Shown here one piece after another: positions 46,345-52,700 of a stretch of DNA of 64,000 nucleotides. Made by a program: the position numbers and the translations under genes. The stretch covers positions 6,795,619 to 6,859,618 of the forward strand of contig NZ_CP014546.1 in the NCBI RefSeq assembly GCF_001579805.1, read 5' to 3'. Source of the stretch: Pseudomonas azotoformans (GTDB lineage Bacteria; Pseudomonadota; Gammaproteobacteria; Pseudomonadales; Pseudomonadaceae). Below the pieces are notes generated by a model that did not search any database, was not told the DNA's origin, and saw only the letters and a program-made list of their open reading frames with translations. Position 1 is the first letter of the stretch. Every line of letters begins with the position of its first letter.

Positions 46345-47154
46345 TCAGTGGTGAAGGGTATGATCAATAGTTTTAGTGTTGAAATCTTCCAGTACGCCTT
46401 TGACCAAATCCATCGCATCAAAGTTGAAGTTGAGCACGCTACTCGAATGCACGTATTGAACGTCAAGGCTGTGAATTTTGACTCGTTGACCTGACGGCAA
46501 GACGATGAAGGTACTTGGCGGTGTGAGGGTGATGGTCAGAGGCGTGCCAATTTGGCTTTCGTCGAAGGGCACGTTTCGGTCAAGCCATGTGGCTGCAGGG
46601 ACAGGGGAAGCCGTGCTGTCTTGCAGTAGCGACTCATGCAGGTTGATGACGGGTTCTGTTGCCAAGGTGGAAGCCGTCTCATCGTGTTTACTGTCTAGGT
46701 TAACCCCAAGCTCAAGGTAATCCGTCTTGTTCAGGATGCCTTGGATTTCGACCTTCTGTATGAAACCATCCCAATCAGACCCTTGAGGATCACGAAGCCG
46801 CTTGAGGCTTATCCCGTAGAAGTTGCACAGGTTCACCACACCGCTCTGGAATCCCATAGTGGTGAGCAATACGGCTTGGCTGTTGGGAATGTCAGTGAGC
46901 AAGCCAAGCAGGTTGCGTGCGTGGATAAGGTCGATGGTGGATTTGTAGTATTTGCACTCCACCAACACCTGATGCTCCACACCGTTTTTGAGGTAGCGCC
47001 AGTACACGTCGATCTGGTGAGCAACGCCTGAACGCCCGGTGATTTGGACGTCATGCAGTACCTCAATCGTCTCAACCTCTTCAGTGGCTAGAATCGCTTG
47101 GTAGACCTGCTGGGCAACCTTCTCGTATTCGGTACTGTTCTTTACGTCGAGCAT
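46345..47154 (-). CDS. Mrr/PD-(D/E)XK restriction-endonuclease-like protein
   Basis: The 269-residue protein has a nuclease core in residues 15-110: GVAHQIDVYWRYLKNGVEHQ and VLVECKYYKSTIDLIHARNL give the D and E-x-K of the Mrr-type fold, and SQAVLLTTMGFQSGVVNLC follows. The C-terminal half is unassigned. Probably a restriction or defence nuclease carried as cargo. Confidence 0.8.
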   Translation of the reverse strand: MLDVKNSTEYEKVAQQVYQAILATEEVETIEVLHDVQITGRSGVAHQIDVYWRYLKNGVEHQVLVECKYYKSTIDLIHARNLLGLLTDIPNSQAVLLTTMGFQSGVVNLCNFYGISLKRLRDPQGSDWDGFIQKVEIQGILNKTDYLELGVNLDSKHDETASTLATEPVINLHESLLQDSTASPVPAATWLDRNVPFDESQIGTPLTITLTPPSTFIVLPSGQRVKIHSLDVQYVHSSSVLNFNFDAMDLVKGVLEDFNTKTIDHTLHH

Positions 47155-47163
47155 GCGGTTTTC

Positions 47164-47415
47164 CTATAGCGCGTCAGGGTCAACCGCGACCCACGCTTTT
47201 GCACCGTTGTATTCATCGCCGCCCTGGGCCTTGAAGACCAGTCCGGACTTGTCCACGCCGCAGGCGCCTGGGCGTTCGCTGGACGGATCACGCAGCTCAT
47301 TCTTCCAGCCATACACCTCACCTTCCCACACCAGAACGACGCCCTCACGGTGTTCCTTGTTGCCTGCTCGCCACTTCGCGGCGGTCGAGCGTAGCGCCTC
47401 GATCAGTTGTGCCAT
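47164..47415 (-). CDS. ArdR-like antirestriction protein
   Basis: The product of about 83 residues reads GVVLVWEGEVYGWKNELRDP, SSERPGACGVDKSGLVFKAQ and GGDEYNGAKAWVAVDP. I recognise this pattern from proteins annotated as antirestriction protein ArdR in conjugative elements, which may regulate or block restriction. The start may be ATG 47421 or 47415. It is adjacent to an endonuclease gene and to a small unknown gene. Confidence 0.55.
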   Translation of the reverse strand: MAQLIEALRSTAAKWRAGNKEHREGVVLVWEGEVYGWKNELRDPSSERPGACGVDKSGLVFKAQGGDEYNGAKAWVAVDPDAL

Positions 47416-47432
47416 GGTCAAGTTTTTCGTTG

Positions 47433-47708
47433 TTATTCGGCGTCGGCCGGTGCGTAGTCGTCGGGCTCGCCCAGCGCGATCTGCGCCGCCGCGCCGATGA
47501 AGTTCATCGGATTATCCGCCTCATCTGCCATCAGGGCGCGCAGGCGAATCTTTTCGACGTTGTTGCCCTCGCAGGACAGCCAAGCGTGCCGCGCTTGGCG
47601 GTAGGCATTGAAGCCATCCAGCTTATGGTCATCCAGGGTGATGGTCAGCGGTTCAGTGAGCAGCGCCAGGGGCTCGGTGCGGATGTACTTACGGGAAGTG
47701 GTGGCCAT
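47433..47708 (-). CDS. Small hypothetical ICE protein, 91 residues
   Basis: It starts MATTSRKYIRTEPLALLTEP at 47708. TITLDDHKLDGFNAYRQARH looks like an alpha/beta element, and the tail is acidic. It precedes the ArdR-like gene by 11 bases, so the two are probably cotranscribed. The family is not recognised. Confidence 0.65.
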   Translation of the reverse strand: MATTSRKYIRTEPLALLTEPLTITLDDHKLDGFNAYRQARHAWLSCEGNNVEKIRLRALMADEADNPMNFIGAAAQIALGEPDDYAPADAE

Positions 47709-47750
47709 ATCGTCATTCCGTCGATGAGGTGGACGCCAGAGGGGCAACCT

Positions 47751-47808
47751 TCTACTGCCTCGGCCCAGCGCGAGCTGGGCTTGTAGTGTACCAGGGCGTT
47801 TTCCCTTA
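47751..47808 (-). repeat. Cassette repeat D
   Basis: On the minus strand it begins at the TAA stop of the gene at 47806-48357, then GGAAAACGCCCTGGTACACT, ACAAGC, stem GCCCAGC-tcgc-GCTGGGC and CGAGGCAGTAGA. Confidence 0.82.
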
Positions 47809-48357
47809 ACTCGGTATACGGCTGGACGCTTGAAATACCAACTGCATTGCTGCTTTTTGAGCAGCCCTTGAATGCGCGGTCGAATCTGCCAGCAAATGCG
47901 CTTGAAAGCGCTCTAAGGCTTTAATGAACTCCGTTGAGAGCCAGTGGTAATCAACCAGTACTACTTGGCTGCGAGGGATGCCATATGCCGTCAGTACGGG
48001 ATTGAGCAAGCTTTCATCCGCTGGTGACTCACCAACGACGTAATAGACCAGCTTCGCTTTACCTGCCCTGTAAAGATCAGACTCTGCTGCTCCGGTATGA
48101 AGGATGGCGCATCTTGCTGCCCAAAGGTCTTCTGCGTTGAAGGCAAAAGCTTTGCCATTCAACAAAAAACTATTAACCCAAGCCTTAAAGCCGCTCCCGC
48201 CAGGCTCACCAGCTGCATTCAGCCATGACATGTGATCGATTGCTGAATAAATTAAGGCAATGGCATGTGTATCGTTTCCTGCCTTCATTAGTGCGGTGAT
48301 GGCTGAAAGATGGGACATAAAGCTGTTGAATACTTTTCTATCGAGCTCCTCGGACAT
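47806..48357 (-). CDS. Hypothetical HEPN-like protein, 183 residues
   Basis: The product starts MSEELDRKVFNSFMSHLSAI. ALIYSAIDHMSWLNAAGEPG and AEDLWAARCAILHTGAAESD contain an R-x4-H pair typical of HEPN RNases. The rest is helical. The TAA stop is at the edge of repeat D. I infer a HEPN fold with possible RNase activity. Confidence 0.65.
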   Translation of the reverse strand: MSEELDRKVFNSFMSHLSAITALMKAGNDTHAIALIYSAIDHMSWLNAAGEPGGSGFKAWVNSFLLNGKAFAFNAEDLWAARCAILHTGAAESDLYRAGKAKLVYYVVGESPADESLLNPVLTAYGIPRSQVVLVDYHWLSTEFIKALERFQAHLLADSTAHSRAAQKAAMQLVFQASSRIPS

Positions 48358-48469
48358 TTCTCTTTCCCTTTACCACTACATGTTGTGTTCGATCAGCTGA
48401 TTAGCGACACCAGATGTAGTGTCGTGGTCTTTTCCTGCTTGGTCCTGGGGACGCACAAGCGTCCTTCTC

Positions 48470-48527
48470 CTACGCACTTGGCCCCACGTTTGACGGCAGG
48501 GCTTGGGCGTGCCTGATGCGTTTTCCA
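48470..48527 (-). repeat. Cassette repeat E (variant)
   Basis: On the minus strand: GGAAAACGCATCAGGCACGC, CCAAGC, a GCCC/GGGC stem and AAGTGCGTAGGAG. It lies about 75 bases after the stop of the gene at 48604-48891. Confidence 0.75.
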
Positions 48528-48603
48528 TTGTGTCTGCAACTGTAGGCAACGGACTCGTAAAAATCTGTTCTCGACAGGCCCCGCATATGCAGGGCATGAC
48601 GGA

Positions 48604-48891
48604 TCATTCTTTAATCAAAGCTCCCCAATCAATGCCATCGCGATCTTCAACGACGATGTTGATACAGCAAAACAACTGGTCGCCAGAACGAAGGTAGTTG
48701 AACAAGCGCGACTTCACTACGCCGGATACACCTGCATGACCTTCCATTTCTGGAATATACACCACGTCCCCAACATTAGGGATCAAGGCAAATCCTGCCT
48801 CGCTATCGAAAGATACTCCGACGATATCGCCGTCATCTGAGGGACGAATCTGCCCTTTATGCAGCTGTTGGTAATCAATGCTGTATTTCAC
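48604..48891 (-). CDS. Small hypothetical protein, 95 residues
   Basis: The product starts MKYSIDYQQLHKGQIRPSDD after AAGGAGTGAACAG on the coding strand. NVGDVVYIPEMEGHAGVSGV suggests a small beta-rich domain. The family is not recognised. It fills the space between repeats E and F. Confidence 0.68.
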   Translation of the reverse strand: MKYSIDYQQLHKGQIRPSDDGDIVGVSFDSEAGFALIPNVGDVVYIPEMEGHAGVSGVVKSRLFNYLRSGDQLFCCINIVVEDRDGIDWGALIKE

Positions 48892-48931
48892 TGTTCACTC
48901 CTTGAAGTGAGGCATGTGAGCTACATGCCTC

Positions 48932-48992
48932 TCTACTGACCTAGCCCAGCGGTTTGACGGCTGGGCTTGGGGTGTACCTGGTCGTTTTCCTA
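48932..48992 (-). repeat. Cassette repeat F
   Basis: On the minus strand it begins with the TAG stop of the gene at 48990-49499, then ACGACCAGGTACACCCCAAG, stem AGCCCAGC/GCTGGGCT, and GGTCAGTAGAG. Confidence 0.85.
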
Positions 48993-49499
48993 TGCATCAG
49001 CGATTTCGGCTCTCATGGTGATTATCCTCGGCAAAAGCCGTTTCAGAATTCCGTCGATCAATTCGGTTATCTGCTCACATTCATTCTTCGTAAAACGCAA
49101 AAATGGTGCACCGCGTATGTCTGTTAGCGCTTCAGAATCTAGGCGCCATGGTTGAACTTTATGATGCTTGCTGTCCGAATGTGCGTATACCTCGTGACGG
49201 AGGTCCATCAACTGCTTATGCAGAGCTATCGCGCGTTCATCTTCAGGCAAAGTACCCTCTGGAAGCATTGGCCATCCGTAGCTTTTGGTGAATGCTCTGG
49301 CATAGCTAACAACGAGTGCTGTAACAAATGCGGATTGCTGCATATAGATAGAGCCCCGACGCTCCCAAGGTGCTGAGTGCCAGCCTTTTTTCAGCAAATG
49401 CTGGGCATATTGGCGCGCATGACCCAGATCCTCTGCGGCGACGTAGAGGCGTTCATACAATCTCTGCTTCTGTTCACCAGCGGCGTTGGGAATGTCCAT
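48990..49499 (-). CDS. Hypothetical HEPN-like protein, 169 residues
   Basis: The product starts MDIPNAAGEQKQRLYERLYV. It is an all-helical protein with LHKQLMDLRHEVYAHSDSKH, where R-x5-H is the HEPN motif pattern, and CEQITELIDGILKRLLPRII at the C-terminus. The TAG stop is at the edge of repeat F. RNase activity is inferred only from the motif. Confidence 0.68.
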   Translation of the reverse strand: MDIPNAAGEQKQRLYERLYVAAEDLGHARQYAQHLLKKGWHSAPWERRGSIYMQQSAFVTALVVSYARAFTKSYGWPMLPEGTLPEDERAIALHKQLMDLRHEVYAHSDSKHHKVQPWRLDSEALTDIRGAPFLRFTKNECEQITELIDGILKRLLPRIITMRAEIADA

Positions 49500-49548
49500 T
49501 TGATGAGGCGTTTCCTTCTCGTTTCTGTGCGCGAAAATCGCACCCTTC

Positions 49549-49606
49549 GCTACGTCTTCGGCCCCGGTTTGGCCGGGCTTGGGGTGTACCTGGTCGGTTT
49601 CCTCGA
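49549..49606 (-). repeat. Cassette repeat G
   Basis: On the minus strand it follows the TGA stop at 49607-49609 with CGACCAGGTACACCCCAAGC, a GCCC(C)GG/CCGGGC stem and CGAAGACGTAGCG. It is the rightmost copy. Confidence 0.85.
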
Positions 49607-49777
49607 TCAGTTCACTTGGGCGTCCGGGGTAGGCTCGAAGGCCACTTTCTCAATCGAAGTCCTCTCAAGGCCAGCTCGATCCAGCAGAACGCGGTGGTGC
49701 ATCCAGTCAATGCCTAGCACCCGGTAAATGCCAGCATCACCTTTCACTTTTGCTGTGTACTCGGGCTCTGACGGCAT
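49607..49777 (-). pseudogene. Truncated small gene, 5' end replaced
   Basis: The visible product from ATG 49777 is 56 residues (MPSEPEYTAKVKGDAGIYRV to FEPTPDAQVN). The frame runs upstream to 49942 through the direct repeats at 49805-49944, where the encoded sequence looks unrelated. I infer that the original 5' part was lost when those repeats arrived. The TGA stop touches repeat G. Confidence 0.5.
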
Positions 49778-49804
49778 GCTCCCGTATTTGCTCTTGGTTG
49801 CCAA

Positions 49805-49944
49805 CAACATAGTTTGACACAGCCCTTCTCGTAAATCGGGGCCTGTAGGATGACCCGGGATCCACACAACAGCAACATAGACTGACACAGACGGGTCGCA
49901 CTTCAAATACGGGGCCCGATTGGTAACAACATAGATTGACACAA
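49805..49944. repeat. Three direct repeats resembling an IS21-type end
   Basis: CAACATAG-(TT/AC/AT)-TGACACA occurs at 49805-49822, 49873-49890 and 49927-49944. On the minus strand each starts TGTGTCA. IS21-family ends carry such repeated sites and start TGT. There is no transposase gene nearby, so it would be a solo end. The identification is inferred. Confidence 0.5.
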
Positions 49945-50019
49945 CAGCGAGCGTTCATTCAGGCACGAAATATTATGTGAGCGCGACCGGTCACTCACCT
50001 GTGCGGAAATAGTCTTTTT

Positions 50020-50412
50020 TCAACACAGGCTCAGTGCGATGTCTAAATCCGTGCGCAACCTTCGACCGGTCCCCATCAGCACATAAACTGTGTTTTTTGT
50101 TCGAAATAAGCAGCCATGGGTGAAGGAAACACCCAGCGTTGTTCGGACCCAACCACCAGGCGGGAAGCGGCCTTTACTGTCTTGGATAACGGTCAAAGCG
50201 TAAACGAGAGCAGGTATTAGCTGTCTATCCGTAATGGCTTTTCGCTGACGTGTTGTAATGTCGAGATCCAATATTGCCCAATCAGCAACAAGACAATAGG
50301 CACGGGAAGGAAAATGCAGACTGGCGAGGGCCACAGCATCTGAGGTGGTAAGTTGGCACCCGTCTATTTTCTCACCCGCAGAAAGCACTGAGACAAAATC
50401 TGCCAGGTTCAT
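50020..50412 (-). CDS. Hypothetical protein, 130 residues
   Basis: The product starts MNLADFVSVLSAGEKIDGCQ after CCGGAGGTACAA on the coding strand. RAYCLVADWAILDLDITTRQ and GGWVRTTLGVSFTHGCLFRT suggest a compact alpha/beta domain. I do not recognise the family. It lies outside the repeat array. Confidence 0.72.
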   Translation of the reverse strand: MNLADFVSVLSAGEKIDGCQLTTSDAVALASLHFPSRAYCLVADWAILDLDITTRQRKAITDRQLIPALVYALTVIQDSKGRFPPGGWVRTTLGVSFTHGCLFRTKNTVYVLMGTGRRLRTDLDIALSLC

Positions 50413-50562
50413 TTGTACCTCCGGCCGATCAAAAAAAACTGATTCGAACGAGAAGCATCATTCAGCTTAGCTCCCAGCGACACACGAGGTTCCTATGCCG
50501 ACCACTGGGCCATTTTACAGCTGGTCCGCCTTCTCCCCTCATCCCACTGAACGGGATGATTT

Positions 50563-50720
50563 CTATCTAGCTGTCACCAGATAAAGTGGTTTACGCCAGT
50601 ACCCGGCTATGCCATTGCCGTGCTTGAACCTTACCTCGCGGTAGGTTCCGATGTGGGTGAAACCTAGTGCTTCATGGATGCCCGTGCATGCCGTATTCGG
50701 CAAGGCGACGCGGGCATAGG
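50563..50720 (-). pseudogene. C-terminal remnant of a GNAT acetyltransferase
   Basis: The minus strand reads YARVALPNTACTGIHEALGF, then THIGTYREVRFKHGNGIAGY and WRKPLYLVTAR before TAG. LPN, IHE-x-LGF and G-x-YR-x-V are those of the phosphinothricin-type N-acetyltransferase C-terminus. No start or N-terminal part is present, so it is a fragment. Confidence 0.65.
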
Positions 50721-50775
50721 CGCATGAAATCCATGTTACTCAAGGAGCGGTAGAAGCCGTTTGGCTGCGACTGAA

Positions 50776-51414
50776 TCAAAATGACATGCCCTCAGACACT
50801 TGAATCAGCATTTCTTCGACTAGATGTGTGCCAAAGGTTGTAGTGGCCACCGCCGATGGGCTTTCTCCTAAAAAACGGGCTTTGGGTTTGGAAAGCCATT
50901 GTTTGGCCTTCCCTTTGTCACCGAAGATCACCTCGGCCATGGCGCTAATATGTGCAAACCGGAACAGGCGATCGCTCTCATGCAACGTTAAAAGCTGATT
51001 GGCTGACAGTTTTGTTTTAAGCGTTTTGGGTTGAATGATTCTGTCGCGTTCTTCGTCGCTGAGGGTTCCATCATCACAAAGCATTTTTATCAGGCTGACC
51101 GAGAAGCCAGCTACTATCATGTCGTGAATGTCCAGATCCGAAGCATTGACAGAGATATGAAGAAGCGTCTCCAGACGCATGCGGTAAGCATGATAGACAT
51201 CCTGACTCAGGACGCCAGCAAACATGGGCCGCACTGATATTGTGTTGTGCACGGGCGTCAGCACTAATGTGCCATTCGCTACCGTTAGCTCCAGGTCGTC
51301 CCCAACACCTAACCCCATTTGGTCAAGCAACTCTTGAGGCAGATCAATGATGATGTCGCCAGTTCCGTCCTCAGTTTTCTGGGATTTTACTATCCAACGC
51401 TCAGTTTCATTCAT
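50776..51414 (-). CDS. AbrB-like/MbcA-ParS-like fusion, probable antitoxin
   Basis: The 212-residue protein starts MNETERWIVKSQKTEDGTGD at 51414. Residues 1-55 form a SpoVT-AbrB-type DNA-binding domain (IIIDLPQELLDQMGLGVGDD, then LELTVANGTLVLTPV). The C-terminal 60 residues (VIFGDKGKAKQWLSKPKARF, LGESPSAVATTTFGTHLVEE) match the DUF2384 MbcA/ParS/Xre pattern. Such domains neutralise RES toxins. No RES gene is adjacent; the HEPN-RES gene is 7 kb away. Confidence 0.75.
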   Translation of the reverse strand: MNETERWIVKSQKTEDGTGDIIIDLPQELLDQMGLGVGDDLELTVANGTLVLTPVHNTISVRPMFAGVLSQDVYHAYRMRLETLLHISVNASDLDIHDMIVAGFSVSLIKMLCDDGTLSDEERDRIIQPKTLKTKLSANQLLTLHESDRLFRFAHISAMAEVIFGDKGKAKQWLSKPKARFLGESPSAVATTTFGTHLVEEMLIQVSEGMSF

Positions 51415-51640
51415 GATCGTCCGGCCCTCATCCGCCATCAGAGAATGACACACATCATTATGGTTGGGCCCAAAGCTGACCAAAGGAACGCGCAATCCGC
51501 TGGTAGACAGGCACTGCCGCTGCTCGAACGCCGGGTAGCGAGTGAAACAGCAAAAATGGGGCAATGGCTATACCTGCCTTTCCACCTTCACATGGCTAAG
51601 AGCCTGAGCGTGATCAGTTAACTACACGAAAGGATATGAC

Positions 51641-52189
51641 ATGCCCCCTGATGAGCTTTATGTTTCCGTCGACGTCGAGACTTCTGGGCCTATACCAGGC
51701 GAATACAGTCTGCTTTCCATTGGAGCTTGTCTTGTAGCCCAACCTGAAACGTCCATCTATCTTGAACTACAGCCTGACAGTCCGAAACACGACCCCGAAG
51801 CGCTGGCAGTATCGGGGCTGAGTCTGGAGAAGCTGGAGCGCGAGGGTCTCACTCCGCAACAGGCGATGCTGACATTTGATCAGTGGCTGAGATCGTCCTG
51901 CCAAACGGGGCAAAAGGTCATTTTCGTAGGACTCAATGCACCGTTTGACTGGTCATTCGTCAATTATTACTTCCACAAATACCTGGAAACCAACCCCTTT
52001 GGTTTTACCGCTATCGACATGAAGGCCTACTTTATGGGCGCTGTAGGTTGCAGCTGGAAGGAAACAAAATCATCCAAAATGACCGCTGCGCTGAAGCCAC
52101 TCAGCGAACCGAACCATAACGCATTGGATGATGCCCGCTTTCAGGCAGAGCTCTTCGCCCTAATGCTAGCGGGTAACTATAAACGCTGA
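51641..52189 (+). CDS. DEDDh 3'-5' exonuclease (DnaQ-like)
   Basis: The 182-residue protein has ExoI YVSVDVETSGPIPGEYSLLS (D-x-E), ExoII FVGLNAPFDWSFVNYYFHKY and ExoIII NHNALDDARFQAELFALML (H-x4-D). The active residues of DEDDh exonucleases are therefore all present. ACGAAAGGATATGAC precedes the ATG. It lies next to the CBASS operon on the opposite strand (convergent with cap3) and may be cargo on its own. Confidence 0.87.
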   Translation: MPPDELYVSVDVETSGPIPGEYSLLSIGACLVAQPETSIYLELQPDSPKHDPEALAVSGLSLEKLEREGLTPQQAMLTFDQWLRSSCQTGQKVIFVGLNAPFDWSFVNYYFHKYLETNPFGFTAIDMKAYFMGAVGCSWKETKSSKMTAALKPLSEPNHNALDDARFQAELFALMLAGNYKR

Positions 52190-52217
52190 CCTGCCTTCCA
52201 CCGCACTGACTTGAAGT

Positions 52218-52700
52218 TCATCTGACCCAGGTTGCCTCAACATATCTGCCGTCCCTGAACGACCACGCCTTGATACCTTCTGGTTTTTCGGACTTGCCTA
52301 CAATAATGGCTATTGGGTGCGGCAGATCCTGCGTGTAACGTGCAGCAAATTTGGAGAAACTACCGATGTCTGCCGGAGAGATCACCGGAACGGATTGGGG
52401 ATGCGTATGCCAATAGCCCACCAGACGTAACCCTTGTTCGTTGGCAGCCTGGATCTCCTGACGGCACCGCGCCGCATCCAACTCTAGCCAAGACCAGCCT
52501 GACCGATCCGCGCGATGAGGCAACGTGGCCAAGGCCAGCAGCAAACCTTTCGGATCAACAGGGTTGACGAATAACTGTCCACCTCGCTCCACGCCAAAAA
52601 GGCCCTGCCGATGACTATCCAAGATGTCCGCGACAGCCTGGGACACCAATAGCTCGGAGTCCACCTCCGGCCATCGCCAGCGCCATGCGATATCCGTCAT
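52218..52700 (-). CDS. cap3: Cap3: JAB/JAMM isopeptidase of type II CBASS
   Basis: This 160-residue metalloprotease removes CD-NTase conjugates from targets. The JAMM motif is intact: GYWHTHPQSV (H98, H100) and SPADI (D111), with E38 in FGVERGGQLF as catalytic glutamate candidate. ATGA overlap with cap2. It is the last gene of the operon. Confidence 0.92.
   Translation of the reverse strand: MTDIAWRWRWPEVDSELLVSQAVADILDSHRQGLFGVERGGQLFVNPVDPKGLLLALATLPHRADRSGWSWLELDAARCRQEIQAANEQGLRLVGYWHTHPQSVPVISPADIGSFSKFAARYTQDLPHPIAIIVGKSEKPEGIKAWSFRDGRYVEATWVR

Noticed and set aside
48376..48597. 73-codon minus-strand frame across repeat E
   Set aside because: The product comes largely from the repeat and flanking DNA; no good start site.
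44430..49609. Cassette repeats read as a CRISPR array
   Set aside because: Spacing is 0.3-1.9 kb with genes between, and repeats are imperfect; no cas gene is present.
44430..49609. Cassette repeats read as ordinary terminators
   Set aside because: No T-tract follows the stems, and the flanks are as conserved as the stems.
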